Assembly: GCF_950295315.1 (NCBI RefSeq)
Contig: NW_026647653.1
Span: 1-64,000 of the forward strand
Direction of reading: 5' to 3'
From: Erinaceus europaeus
Taxonomy: Eukaryota; Chordata; Mammalia; Eulipotyphla; Erinaceidae
DNA length: 64,000 bases
The notes under the pieces were generated by a model. That model was given only the letters and a program-made list of their open reading frames with translations. It made no database searches and was not told the origin of the DNA. Position 1 is the stretch's first letter. Each line of letters opens with the position of its first letter. Below, in pieces: positions 44,041-54,025 of the stretch. The position numbers and the translations under genes are program-made.

Positions 44041-44404
44041 TAAAACAAACCTGTACAGATTCCCATGCTGCCATACGGCCATAATGGCTAACCTTGTCTA
44101 CCCCAGCTGGCCATCATAAAATTCAGGCCTCACTCAGGACATGTTTAACAAGAGATGGACACACACAGCAGGGTGATAGGAGGTAACCTATAGTTCATGC
44201 CAGTTTTCATTCTTAAGGGTGTAAATAAATAGGGCAATCTCCCTTCATCTGTAAAGTGGGAATGCACAGTTTGTGTAGATTTTCTTAGAAATAAGTAAAT
44301 TGGAACAGAGAATGTAGAAAGTAAATATAAAATTCCTGCTCAATGTTTCCTTGTTAAGTTTGTGTATACTGGTAGCCTGCTGTTGAGCCAAAATAACCCT
44401 TTAA
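44041..44404. other. Single-copy spacer
   Basis: About 360 bp with no recognised repeat. Confidence 0.45.
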
Positions 44405-45060
44405 CACTGATTAACAAAAAAAAGAAAAAGTGGACATCTATTCATTGACAAAGGTGCCAAGACTATTAAATGGGGAAAGGAGAGTCTCTTCAACAAATGG
44501 TGTTGGAAAAACTGGGTGGAAACATGCAAAAGAATGAAACTGAACCACTGCATTTCACCAAACACAAAATTAAATTGCAAGTAGATCACGGACTTAGGTA
44601 TTAGATCAGAAACTCAGATACTTAGTGGAAAATATTGGCAGAACTCTCTTCCATATAAATTTTAAAAGCAAATTCAATAATACGAATCCAGTTACAAGGG
44701 AGACTAAAACAAAAATAAACCAAAGGGAGTACATCAAATTGAAAAGCTTTTGCACAGCAAAGGAAGCCACTACCCAAACAAACAGACCTTCCACAGAATG
44801 GGAGAAGATCTTTACACACCATACATCACACAAGATACTAGTAACCAAAATATATAAAGAGCTCACCAAAATCAGCAACAGAAAAAAATAATAACACCAT
44901 CAAAAAAATGAGGAGAGGATATGAACAGATTATTCACAACAGAAGAGATCCAAAAGGCCAACAAACATGAAAAAATGCTCCAAATCATTGATTGGCAGAA
45001 AAATGTAAATAAAGATAACAGGTACCATTTCACTCCTGTGAGAATGTCAGTCACTTATTT
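44405..45060 (+). mobile_element. L1 ORF2 fragment, late part
   Basis: Follows ORF2 from GTGGACATCTATTCATTGAC through GGAGAAGATCTTTACACACC and ATGAACAGATTATTCACAAC to TCCTGTGAGAATGTCAGTCA. A broken 88-codon frame at 44,625-44,891 is part of this ORF2, not a separate gene. Confidence 0.85.
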
Positions 45061-45478
45061 GGAATCAGAAAACACCTAGACTCGTGAAAAATATCTTGAG
45101 GAAAAGAAACAGAAATGGAGGCATCACAATCCCACATCTCAAACTATAATATAAGGCCATCATCATCAAAACAGCATGGTACTGGAACAAAAATAGGTAC
45201 ACAGACTGGTGGAACAGAATTGAAAGCCCAGAACTAAACACCCACACTTATGGACATCTAATCTTTGATAAAGGGGCCCAAAATATTAAATGGAAGGAGG
45301 CTCTCTTCAATAAATGGTGCTGGGAAAACTGGGTTGAAACAAGCAGAAGAATGAAACTGAATCACTTTATCTAACCAGAAACAAAAGTCAACTCCAAATG
45401 GATCAAAGACCTGGGTGTTAGACTAGAAAATATCAAGTACTTAAAGGAAAACACTGGTGGAACACTTTGGACAACTTT
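45061..45478 (+). mobile_element. L1 ORF2 fragment, earlier part placed downstream
   Basis: GGAGGCATCACAATCCCACA, CAGCATGGTACTGGAACAAA, ATGGACATCTAATCTTTGAT and TGGTGCTGGGAAAACTGGG precede, in a normal ORF2, the start of the previous feature. The second half therefore repeats the region at 44,405-44,640. No A-tail follows, so it is truncated at both ends. Confidence 0.85.
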
Positions 45479-45522
45479 TAAATAGTAATTTGAATATAAT
45501 GTACTGTTTTGTAACATTTACT

Positions 45523-45549
45523 AAAACACACACACACACACACACATAT
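45523..45549 (+). repeat. (CA)n microsatellite
   Basis: About 12 CA units next to the truncated L1. Confidence 0.9.
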
Positions 45550-45594
45550 ACACATTAGCAGAAACATTGACCTGTTATAAAAAATAGTTGTTTA

Positions 45595-45725
45595 ATTTTT
45601 TAAGATTATCTTATTGAGAAGCAGGGGGAGGGAGATCAGAGGACAGTTTTACAAAGCACGCTGCTAGGATCAAAACTGGTAACTGCAATTTCAACACTGC
45701 CAACTGAGCTGCTTACCCACTGAAA
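45595..45725 (-). mobile_element. SINE D, diverged
   Basis: Minus strand: a GGTAAGCAGCTCAGTTGGCA head, ATCCTAGCAGCGTGCTTTG, and a CTTCTCAATAAGATAAT-type tail. The order fits D, but identity is low. Confidence 0.5.
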
Positions 45726-45771
45726 AAAATACTGAAACTATATATAATTGACTTATAATTTCAGTAAATAA

Positions 45772-46092
45772 GGGAGTAGAGTGGTAGCGTAGTAGGTTAA
45801 GTGCATATGGCTCAAAGTGAAAGGACCGATGCAAGGACCCCCGTAAGGATCCCGGTTCGAACCCCCAGCTCCCCACGTGCAGGGGAGTCGCTTCACAAGC
45901 AGTGAAGCAAATCTGCAGGTATCTATCTTTCTCTCCTCCTCTCTGTCTTCCCCTCCTCTCTCCATTTCTCTCTGTCCTATCCAACAACGACGACGACATG
46001 AACAACAACAACAACAACAGCAATAATAACTACAACAATAAAAAACAACAAGGGCAGCAAAGGGGATAATAAATAGATATAAAATTTTTTAA
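45772..46092 (+). mobile_element. SINE A with a small internal duplication
   Basis: Has a repeated segment before the B box (GGACCGATGCAAGGACCCCC), so the A-to-B box distance is longer than usual. B box GGTTCGAACCC. Tail CAACAACAACAACAACAGC. The direct repeat TTCAGTAAATAA lies at 45,760-45,771 and 46,093-46,104. Confidence 0.94.
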
Positions 46093-46104
46093 TTCAGTAA
46101 ATAA

Positions 46105-46461
46105 ATGCACATGTCTTTATAAATGTGTATTTCTTTATAAATTCACATTCTTATAAATGCACATTTCTTTAGGCAGTAATAAAGTTTCAGAAGAAATCTT
46201 GGAACAGTGAAATTTAATAATAAGATTTAGGTAACATTAGATAAAGATAATGTAGAAAATACAAGTGAATGACTTAATCTGACTGAATCTACTTTATAAA
46301 TCCTATATTCTACCTTGCATTAAGAGGATGTACTAACTCTTTCACTTAGAAAACTACAGTAGCTGCTTAAAAAATTGTAGAGTAGGACCAGGAGAAAAAG
46401 AATTTAAATGAAATATAACTTACTAATACTACTATTCCAGGGTTTGTGTGTGTGTCTGTGT

Positions 46462-46522
<61 letters not shown>

Positions 46523-47018
46523 TATACTTGTAAGGGTAAAATGCATAAAATTTAACTCTAAATCTGAGTATTAAGTAGCTTCAGCATTCAGTTGAGTTAG
46601 GAAAAATAAATAATTAGCTACAATTTTGAAGAAATTGAAAATTTTATCTTGAAAATCATGCTAAAAACAAATGGTAATAATCAGCTGACAAGAAAATGAA
46701 AAGTGAGGGACTAATTGTAAACAAGACTAAAATCTGTGTAATTGTGGGAAAATGAAGAAAATTTAAAAGGCAAGTCAAGGATGCTTACCACCCTGATCAC
46801 ACCCCAGGAAACCAGTGATTATCACCAGCAAGGCATTTTCAAACAGTTCACAGTAATGGAAAACATTGCAGGGGACTCACAAACTGAGATCAAGCTTATA
46901 AACAAATAGAAATATAACTTGAAGAAAAATGTGTTAGAGAAAGGTTTTAATTATTCAGACATGTTTTTTGTTACTTAATCAAACTAGAAAATATTATACT
47001 ATAAAGACATCCCCCCCC
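46105..47018. other. Single-copy sequence
   Basis: About 900 bp with no SINE or L1. It contains the TG array listed separately and three close repeats of ACATTTCTTTATAAAT-like sequence near 46,110-46,170. Confidence 0.5.
46442..46518 (+). repeat. (TG)n microsatellite
   Basis: About 38 TG units with a few TCTG interruptions in the first third. Confidence 0.97.
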
Positions 47019-47047
47019 AAAAAAAATGCTGAGAGGGAGTCAGGCTG

Positions 47048-47058
47048 TAGTGCAGCGG
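47048..47058 (+). promoter_or_regulatory. SINE Pol III A box
   Basis: TAGTGCAGCGG fits the A-box consensus TRGYNNANNNG at the expected place near the start of the SINE. Confidence 0.7.
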
Positions 47059-47104
47059 GTTAAGCGCAGGTGGCGCAAAGCACAAGGACTGGCATAAGGA
47101 TCCC

Positions 47105-47115
47105 GGTTCGAACCC
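47105..47115 (+). promoter_or_regulatory. SINE Pol III B box
   Basis: GGTTCGAACCC, a consensus B box 46 bp after the A box. It shows the tRNA ancestry of the family; whether it is transcribed is unknown. Confidence 0.75.
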
Positions 47116-47492
47116 CGGCTCCTCACCTGCAGGGGAGTCGCTTCACAGGCAGTGAAGCAGGTCTGCAGGTGTCTATCTTTCTGTCCTCCTCTCTGTCTTC
47201 CCCTCCTCTCTCCATTTCTCTCTGTCCTATCCAACAACGACAACAACAATAATAACTACAACAATAAAACAACAAGGGCAACAAAAGGGAATAAATAAAT
47301 AAAATAAATATTAAAAAAATGCTGAGTGAACTATTGCAAAACTTCTATCTAGTGCATCAGTATAAAACCCCAAAATTATACTTTACAAAGTGAATTTATT
47401 TTGTACTATCTTTACTCCTTAACAGTTGCTAAAATAGGGCACTAATTAGATATATAGTGTTCTACATCTCCTTTTTCATACATCTTTTCTCT

Positions 47493-47687
47493 TCTTCTTC
47501 TCCTAGCGTTTGCCCTTCTTCTGTAGCCAGTCAACAGGTCAGGTTGAAAGCTGTCAGGAGCTGCTTGTTGCTGGCTTTGAAAGTGACTGGGATCCATGTG
47601 GATTCAGTCGGCTAGGAAGGATCGTCAGTTTCCCCAATGAATGGGTACTCACGTGATGCACCACGAGAAGGTCGATCCAATGCATCC
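47493..47687 (-). mobile_element. Unclassified retroposon, about 195 bp, copy 1
   Basis: On the minus strand it starts GGATGCATTGGATCGACC (GGG if the overlapping base is counted) and ends GGGCAAACGCTAGGAGAAGA. Outside one block of about 15 bases it is nearly identical to 61,336-61,527. The 12-bp direct repeat CATCTTTTCTCT lies at 47,481-47,492 and 47,688-47,699. On the element strand the cut site reads TTTT/AGAG, close to the L1 endonuclease preference. It has no SINE head, no B box and no L1 similarity. A frame of 61 codons overlapping it extends beyond the element and is not taken as a gene. Confidence 0.8.
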
Positions 47688-47699
47688 CATCTTTTCTCT

Positions 47700-47956
47700 A
47701 AAACTAAACCTAATGAAATTAGATATTGAAAATGGCCACTTGAAGTAGGTGGAAGAGACAGACCTAAGAGACTGGTAGCAGACATAGAATTATACAATCT
47801 AATCCAGAAGACAGAGGCAACAGCACTAAGAGAGAAAGTATAATTGCGTAGTTCAACTTGTATTATGACATAGGGTAAATTCTCCGGGAAAAGAAGAATG
47901 AGAGAATAATCACTTCCCTCAGAATTGACTACAAGTTTAGATGAAAGCTTTAAAAT
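47700..47956. other. Single-copy spacer
   Basis: No recognised feature. Confidence 0.5.
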
Positions 47957-48083
47957 TGGGCCAAAAAAAAAAAGAACAGATTGATTTATTTAGAGAGAAA
48001 GTACATGTCATACTGGGGATTGAACATGGGGCCTAATGCTTGAGAGCCTAAAGCTTTATCTACTACACCACCTGCCAGGCCTC
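47957..48083 (-). mobile_element. SINE D
   Basis: Minus strand GGCCTGGCAGGTGGTGTAGT, GATAAAGCTTTAGGCTCTCA, AGTATGACATGTACTTTCTC. It is shorter than the copy at 41,508. Confidence 0.78.
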
Positions 48084-48141
48084 AAATATTACACTATATA
48101 TATCATTTTCATTTTTGGAGCTTTAGCACTCCAAGCTGACT

Positions 48142-48352
48142 CTTTTTTATCTTTATTTATTTATTGGATAGAGACAGCCAAAAATTGAGAGGAATGGGGA
48201 GATAAAGAGGGAGAGAGACAGAGAGACATCTGCAGCCCTATTTCACCACTGGTAAAGCTTTCCCCAGGCAGGTGAGGCCAGACGCTTGAACCTGGGTCCC
48301 TGACATATTGTAACTTGAGCACTCACCCAGCTGTGCTACTGCTTGGCCCCAT
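48142..48352 (-). mobile_element. SINE B
   Basis: TTTATTTATTGGATAGAGAC, then GCTTGAACCTGGGTCCC and GGCCCCATC at the head end. The sequence just left of it (AGCACTCCAAGCTGACTC) resembles the end of an E SINE. Confidence 0.87.
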
Positions 48353-48436
48353 CTTTTGATGTCCTCTTGAGAGAATTCTTTCAGATCTCTTGCCCACAAT
48401 GTTATTGGGTTGCTTTTGTTGTTGGGATATATGGTA
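48353..48436 (-). mobile_element. L1 ORF2 antisense, left piece
   Basis: GATGTCCTCTTGAGAGAATT, CTCTTGCCCACAATGTTATT and GGGTTGCTTTTGTTG are the reverse complement of ORF2 near AAAATGGGCAAAGG. Confidence 0.65.
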
Positions 48437-48612
48437 TCTTTTTTTAAAAAAAAAATATTTTATTTATTTACTGGAAAAAAAGACAAGAGAGAAATCAAGA
48501 GAGAAGGGGGAAGTTTCCCCCACAGGTGTGGGGAGCAGGAGCTTAAACCTTGATCCTTGGGCATTGTATTAATAGCATGTACACCCAAGTGGATATAACC
48601 ACCACCCAGCCT
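48437..48612 (-). mobile_element. SINE B inserted in antisense L1
   Basis: AATATTTTATTTATTTACTGG tail side, GGGGGAAGTTTCCCCCACAG core, and the head complement ACCACCACCCAGCCTG. Confidence 0.8.
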
Positions 48613-48690
48613 GAACTAATAGATTTTATGTATTTTTTATGTATGTCTTGTCAGATGTGTGATGTGTAAATAAATCCCCCCAAGTGCTGA
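48613..48690 (-). mobile_element. L1 ORF2 antisense, right piece
   Basis: TGTATGTCTTGTCAGATGTG and GTAAATAAATCCCCCC continue the ORF2 antisense match after the SINE. Confidence 0.55.
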
Positions 48691-49087
48691 AAAAAATGGT
48701 ACTATCTGGTCTAAAATGCAACTGTGAATATGTAATGTGTGGTAATGAACACTTTTTAATGCAGTTATCAGCCTTAACATATTAATAAATGATTGAAGAT
48801 TTGAAAGGAGATAATAATATAATCTCCTAGGTAAGAGAGAAGAAAAAATATTGGCCTTTCACACACTTTCTTTTCACAGTGCTTGAGACCTTTGTAAATA
48901 AATTTCTGCCTTTCTTGGCATCTGAGTGAGTCAAGTACATTTTAGAGAAGGAGAAACATACCTTTCAGATGTTGAGAGATTATGGCTATTTGTCTCTCCC
49001 TTCTGACTTGTTTGCTATCACCTTAGTAAACCACTGTCTCCTGAAGAGAAAAATTATTGGACTTGGGCCTTATGCAGTAAGAAAAAT
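48691..49087. other. Single-copy spacer
   Basis: About 400 bp with nothing recognised. Confidence 0.5.
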
Positions 49088-49096
49088 AAAACTTGA

Positions 49097-49401
49097 GGGA
49101 GTTGGGCAGTAGCTCAACGGGTTAAGCACACATGGTGCAAAGCACAAGGACTGGCATAAGGATCCCGGTTTGAGCCCCCGGCTCTCCACCTGCAGGGGAG
49201 TCGCTTCACAGGCTGTGAAGCAGGTCTGCAGGTGTCTATCTTTCTCTCCCCCTCTCGATCTCTCCCTCTTATCTCCATTTCTCTCTGTCTTATCCAACAA
49301 TGATGACATCAATAACAACAACAGTAACTACAACAATAAAACAACAAGGGCAACAAATGGGAATAAACAAATAAATAAATATTTAAAAAAAAAAGAAAAA
49401 G
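49097..49401 (+). mobile_element. SINE A
   Basis: GGAGTTGGGCAGTAGCTCAAC head, GGTTTGAGCCCCCGG B-box region, CAACAACAACAGTAACTAC tail. The direct repeat AAACTTGAG lies at 49,088-49,096 and 49,403-49,411. Confidence 0.93.
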
Positions 49402-49411
49402 AAAACTTGAG

Positions 49412-50387
49412 AAAATTGGGAGTATAAGTAGAAGAATCTATCTAAATAGTAAAGCTCTTTTCTCTATGCATAATGAAGGATATGATAATAGTAGTAAACT
49501 ATTCATTAATCTACAAGAAATTTCATGCAAGCAATATTTCCCATTTCCTATAAAGTTCAGGATAAGGCTTAATCAGAAGAACTAAGGTAGATAATAGTTT
49601 AGCTCCTATAAAAATTACATGTCAAAGGGAGAGACAACTAATATAAAGAAAATTCATAAAATTATAATATGTATTGATTTGTGTGATAAAAATAAGCACT
49701 ATGAGAAACATAAGGTAGATTAAGTGATAATGGAAGTAAGTGATGACATCTAAAAATTGTATGACCTGCTCTACTCCTATCTCTGTATTTGTACTGTTCT
49801 CTGACCTGTCTTACTAATCTTGAACTGCCCAGTAAATACCTGAAATGTCATGAGAATAATTCTTTTCTCTTGGAAGATTACTTTTAGACAGGTACTCCCC
49901 CCAAATGTGCAACTCCAGATTAATATTTACATGAAAAATGCTATGAATGTCCTTTCTTGATTCTTCAAACTGCAGTATTATTTTGAAATAATTCTAATCC
50001 TACTAAATTATAAGCAAAGGGCTATAACCAATAGTAAGGTTCAACATTAATTGATAAATCTAAGTGAAAACTTTAAAACTATTCAAATAATCCATATGAA
50101 TTCAAGAGTTGGGAGAGTTTTAACAATTAGAAGGCAGAGATAAAATAGCAATAAAATTGCACCCCTAAATTAAATCTTCACAAATTTACATTTAATGGTA
50201 TATAAACAGTCCAATTAAAAGGCAAAGATTATCAGAAAGGTTAAAAAGCAAGACCTAATTATGTGTTGAGTGCAAGAACTACTTTAATTAAAAAGTTACA
50301 CATCCATTGAGAATCATTAGATAGAACAAATATAGACTTCGCAAACAGTAAACTTAGGAAGGCAGTAGTGGTTATATTGATATCAGA
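49412..50387. other. 1 kb single-copy, AT-rich
   Basis: No repeat, RNA or coding signal recognised. Confidence 0.5.
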
Positions 50388-50703
50388 AATATATTTCACA
50401 CATGTATCCATAAATTAGGGCAAAATACATACCTGAAAGCAAAAGTGCACAGTAGTCTGCAGTGAGACAATATATGCAGCAAGCAAGTAGAAAGACCTAA
50501 AAAGGCACCATAAAGCTCTTAATGAAATAGTTTCTACTTGGACTTAGATACCCTCCTCACCTACTTCCTATTACACTTCCCTCAGTCACTCCAAAGCTAA
50601 CCTTATCAAAGTAAGGACTGCAAAAGCTGAATTAGATCAAGAAACTGGCATGCTTTAATGATGACTCTTTAGTCACTATCAGGCTACCCCATCAGCTGGG
50701 GCC
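50388..50703 (+). mobile_element. L1 3-prime UTR internal segment
   Basis: Matches the long L1 copy from about 58,160 to 58,465 (GCAGCAAGCAAGTAGAAAGA, CATAAAGC, CTTTAGTCACTATCAGGC, CAGCTGGGGCC). It stops there instead of running to the L1 3-prime end. Confidence 0.85.
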
Positions 50704-50765
50704 CCCTCTCCCTCTCTCTGTATGTCTCTCAAATAAACAAATAAATAAAATATAAAAAAAAGAAT
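50704..50765 (+). mobile_element. SINE 3-prime tail fused to the L1 segment
   Basis: CCCTCTCCCTCTCTCTG, then GTCTCTCAAATAAACAAATAAATAAA and an A-rich end, as in B/C-type SINE tails. It directly follows L1 sequence at a shared GGGGCC(C). Confidence 0.7.
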
Positions 50766-51194
50766 GCCTTCTGTCCATACCTTCTACTAATGATTGTAGC
50801 TTCTTGTCCTTTGAATAATAGTCATAGACATATGATGATTGCTCATTGTTTACACTCCCTAATAACAAGAGAGGATGACTTTTTTTTTTTCCTGTGCTGA
50901 CTGACTTACTGAATGTCTTCACTGGAGTATCTAGTTAGGTGGTCTGCTAATTTTTTCAATCAGGTTGCTTATTGCTAAATTCTACAAGTTATTTGTACAT
51001 TTTCGATATAATGAAATATCTTTCAGAATCTGTCACCAATACTCTACACACCCATCCCAACATTGCAATGGGTGAACTTACTTAACCAAAGTTTTCTATA
51101 TAATATTCAACTCAAGTCGAAGGTCTCAAATAATGGATGAAATGGTGACCCTCAGAACATTTCCATTTTCTAATCCTGTGACTAAGCCCACATG
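50766..51194. other. Single-copy spacer
   Basis: Nothing recognised except a T10 run near 50,881. Confidence 0.45.
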
Positions 51195-51350
51195 GAATGG
51201 GTAAGTGGATAACGAAGTTATGAAAAGACGATAATGTGTTCTTCAGGGGAAAACAATGAATGCAAGTGGAGGTTACGATGCTCAGTGAAATAAGTAATTT
51301 CAATTCACTAATTGTTCATTCATGAAACTTAAATGATTAAAAAACGAGCT
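51195..51350 (+). mobile_element. Possible ancient L1 ORF2 end
   Basis: GGGTAAGTGGATAACGAAGT and GATGCTCAGTGAAATAAGTA resemble the terminal ORF2 region (compare 57,070-57,190). Very diverged. Confidence 0.35.
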
Positions 51351-51384
51351 TTCAAAAGAGTGTAATCAAAATATTTCTCAGACT

Positions 51385-51590
51385 GTTGATGATATAGCCA
51401 GTAGAGCTCCATGTTACATTGTATAAGGACCTAGGTTCAAGTCCCAGGTGCCCACCTGCAGGAGAGGAGCTTCATAAGTTGTTGGAGCAGTTCTGCAGAT
51501 GTCTCTAATTTTCTCTCTTTTCCTCCCTCTCCCATCTCAATTTCCTGCTGTCTCTATCCAAAATAAATAAATAAATCTATGTATGTTTTT
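51385..51590 (+). mobile_element. SINE B, diverged
   Basis: CCATGTTACATTGTATAAGG, AGGTTCAAGTCCCAGGTGCC, GAGGAGCTTCATAAGTTG and CAAAATAAATAAATAAATC. Confidence 0.8.
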
Positions 51591-51604
51591 CAGACTTTGT
51601 AATA

Positions 51605-51745
51605 AATAACTGTGATGGTTATTGGATGGGTGGAGCATAGAACTTTGGTGGTGCATGTGTTGTAAAATCATAATATATCTCTGTACTCTTATGATCTTGT
51701 AAGTATTATGGAATCACCAATGAGAATGACAATAAAAAGAAATCT
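51605..51745 (+). mobile_element. Old L1 3-prime end
   Basis: GGATGGGTGGAGCATAGAAC, TTTGGTGGTGCATGTGTTG, CTTATGATCTTGTAAGTATTA and an AATAAAA end. The same terminus as the ACAATCTTGTTAATCA subfamily but older. Confidence 0.65.
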
Positions 51746-51812
51746 ACATACTATAAAGCATTATGCCACCAGTAAAATGACTTGACAAATTTTTTATAAA
51801 ACGAAAATGTAG

Positions 51813-52049
51813 GGGCCGGTGGTGGCACACCTGACTGAGCACATGTGTTACAATTCACAAGGACCCAGGTTCGAATCCCCCAGTCCCCATTTGTAGGGGG
51901 TAAGTTTTCCAAGTAGTGAAGCAGTGCTGTAGATGTCTCTCTGTCTCTCTCCTCTGTCTTCCCCCCCTTCCCTTTCGGTTTCTAGACGTTTCTATCCAAC
52001 AAATAAAGATTAAAATTAAATAAATAAACAAATGTTTAAAAAATAAAAG
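51813..52049 (+). mobile_element. SINE B
   Basis: GGGGCCGGTGGTGGCACACC head, GGTTCGAATCC B box, CTTTCGGTTTCTAGACG, CAACAAATAAAGATTAAAA. The direct repeat GAAAATGTAG lies at 51,803-51,812 and 52,050-52,059. Confidence 0.93.
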
Positions 52050-52065
52050 GAAAATGTAGTTTCAG

Positions 52066-52295
52066 AGACCCGGTAGTGAAGCATCTGACTGAGTACACAT
52101 ATTACAGCACAAAAGGACGCAGGTTCAAACCCCTGGTTGCCAGCTTCACAAGAGATGAATCTGTGCTGTCAGTCTCTCTCCCCCCTTTCTCTTTCTTCCT
52201 CTCTCCTTCTCTCTCTCTCTCTCTCCTATATTTCTTCCTTTATTCTTGATACTTCTCTCTATATATTCAAAATTACAAAAATAAATTTTAATTTC
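52066..52295 (+). mobile_element. SINE B with a core deletion
   Basis: GACCCGGTAGTGAAGCATCTG head and CAGGTTCAAACCCCTGG B box. The CACCTGCAGGGGG core is missing, so CCAGCTTCACAAGAG follows directly. Confidence 0.82.
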
Positions 52296-52437
52296 TTTGT
52301 ATCTCTGTATCTCTTTTTGGTAGACTAGGACTTGAATCTGAATGCCTTTGTTACATCGGGTCATTCTTCCATAATTGCCCTCCTTTTACTCTACCTTTAT
52401 TTTGGGGTAGGGGGTTTAAACCACATTTGAAAAGCAC

Positions 52438-52591
52438 TTGGGGCTGGGATAGGTAGTATAATGATTATGCAAAGAGACCCTCATGCCTGGGGCTCCAAAG
52501 TCCCAGGTTCAATCCCCCACTCCACCATAAACCAGAGCTGATCAGTGCTCTGGTTAAATAAAAATAATAATAATAATTTAAAAGAAAGAAA
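52438..52591 (+). mobile_element. SINE C
   Basis: GGGGCTGGGATAGGTAGTAT, GATTATGCAAAGAGACCCTC, CCCAGGTTCAATCCCCC, CAGAGCTGATCAGTGCTCTG and (AAT)n/GAAA tail. The direct repeat GAAAAGCAC lies at 52,429-52,437 and 52,592-52,600. Confidence 0.9.
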
Positions 52592-52600
52592 GAAAAGCAC

Positions 52601-53254
52601 ATGGGTGGGTGAAGTCCTCATAATTTTTAGGTCTTTTGTGTATGCAGATAGTTTAAAATTTAGTAATAAATTCATCTTTTCTTTTCATTTAAAATTTTTC
52701 AAGGCACTAAAAATATAAACAAAACAACAAAAAAAGATTTTAAAAAGCTTCTTATTGGCACTACAACTCTATTCAATAGACTCTAAATTAACTTTAACAT
52801 ATGCTGAGATATAGAACTTGGTATATCTTTATCACTTTAATAAATACTAAGATTCAAACTGAAGTTATTTGAAGGACTCCCTTTAAATTTAACCAACATT
52901 CCCCCAATTATATGGGGAGTATTAATATAAAAAGAAGATAAAGGGATGAGTAAAGGAATTATTGCCAGCTCTGACATAACATCCATACCCTAAAATATTT
53001 CAAACTAGGTATGGATACTCTGACATAATATTTGATACATCAAGAAGAAAGAAATTATTTATAATAATTTTTTATAAGATGGGATATTGATAAACCCTTT
53101 CTAGTTAAAATACTGTTGGCAAATATTTAAAATGAAACCTTCAGGGATTAATGTCCATCATGCAAGTTCTTTATAGAAAAGGGATAACCTCTAGAATATC
53201 TTCATTTAACTACCAAAACTGACCTATTTTTTTAAACAGGAGATAGTCAATTTT
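52601..53254. other. Single-copy spacer
   Basis: About 650 bp of AT-rich DNA with nothing recognised. Confidence 0.5.
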
Positions 53255-53570
53255 GCCTCACCTTACTGTAATTAAAAAATAAAGAGACTCCATGGGGTGC
53301 AGCTGACACTTGTATAAGACAGTCAAGTTTATTACTTGGTGGTACAGCAGTATAGAACAGAATACTTTGGGTATAGCAAAATAGGTAATTATCGGCAGGG
53401 GTAAGACTAAGCCAGGCCCAGTTAGTTACCAAAGTTCCACTACATATGTATACATACCAGGAGGGGCGGCCACGTAAGGCAGCGTGAGCAGGGAGCAAGA
53501 GCAGGAAAAGAGAGGCCGACTTCTGCCCTGCAAGCACTAAGTCCAATCCATCAGCTTCAGCCATATGCTA
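53255..53570 (-). mobile_element. Putative LTR (3-prime portion)
   Basis: Much more GC-rich than its surroundings. On the minus strand it contains a pyrimidine-rich CCTGCTCTTGCTCCCTGCTC stretch, then AGTAATAAACTTGACTGTC (AATAAA signal), then CCCCATGGAGTCTC. The layout resembles the R-U5 end of an LTR, but I could not fix TG/CA ends or a target duplication. A 105-codon frame across it is probably fortuitous. Confidence 0.4.
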
Positions 53571-53689
53571 ATTTAATTACATCTCCAAATCCATGCTGTG
53601 TCACATCACCTTAGATAATCTCAAAATGAGTGCCTTTCAACCCCAATCAAATCTGCATACTTAGGACTGCATGTTTACCTGTATAATTT

Positions 53690-53830
53690 ACCTTCATCAT
53701 CATGAACAGGACACAGGGTCTAGTCCAGTCTCCATCACCTCACTGGAAGAAATTTTAGTGCTGTGGTATCTCTCTCTCCCTCTGTGTCTCTGTCGCTTCC
53801 TATCTTACTCAGCCTGGTTTGGTGAAGCCC
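53690..53830 (+). mobile_element. SINE E, partial
   Basis: CACTGGAAGAAATTTTAGTG, CTGTGGTATCTCTCTCTCC, CTGTGTCTCTGTC. The head is degraded. Confidence 0.55.
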
Positions 53831-53879
53831 AGATAATAATTTACAATAAACAAGTAAAGATATATGTTGATTTTGTGGT

Positions 53880-54025
53880 CCTGGTTCATGGTGGTGGAAA
53901 AAATGCCCAGGTTTTAAGTGAGAATACATTGTAGACACCTATAAAGGGGAGATGAGTAATTGCACTTACATGTCAATCACTGTACTGTAATGCGTTAATC
54001 CCTTAGTAAAAGATAAAAATCAATC
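53880..54025 (+). mobile_element. Old L1 3-prime end
   Basis: GACACCTATAAAGGGGAGATG, TGTCAATCACTGTACTGTAA and CGTTAATCCCTTAGTAAAAG form an L1 terminus of the type at 20,990-21,060. Confidence 0.55.

Larger units (their letters stand above)
47034..47312 (+). mobile_element. SINE A, well preserved
   Basis: GGGAGTCAGGCTGTAGTGCAG head to AATAAATAAATAAAATAAAT end. The direct repeat AAAAAAATGCTGAG lies at 47,020-47,033 and 47,313-47,326. Both Pol III promoter boxes are intact. Confidence 0.95.

Noticed and set aside
47034..47312. tRNA gene
   Set aside because: A and B boxes are tRNA-like, but the sequence does not fold into a cloverleaf with an acceptor stem and is one of many SINE copies.
47612..47797. 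61-codon frame ending in the unclassified retroposon
   Set aside because: It starts outside the element, crosses the target duplication and is not shared by the second copy beyond the element.
53340..53350. Active retroviral gene content near the putative LTR
   Set aside because: No gag, pol or env-like frames are visible on either side, so at most an LTR fragment is present.
53247..53564. 105-codon minus-strand frame starting MAEADGLD
   Set aside because: It overlaps an LTR-like block with an AATAAA inside the frame, and no known domain is recognised.
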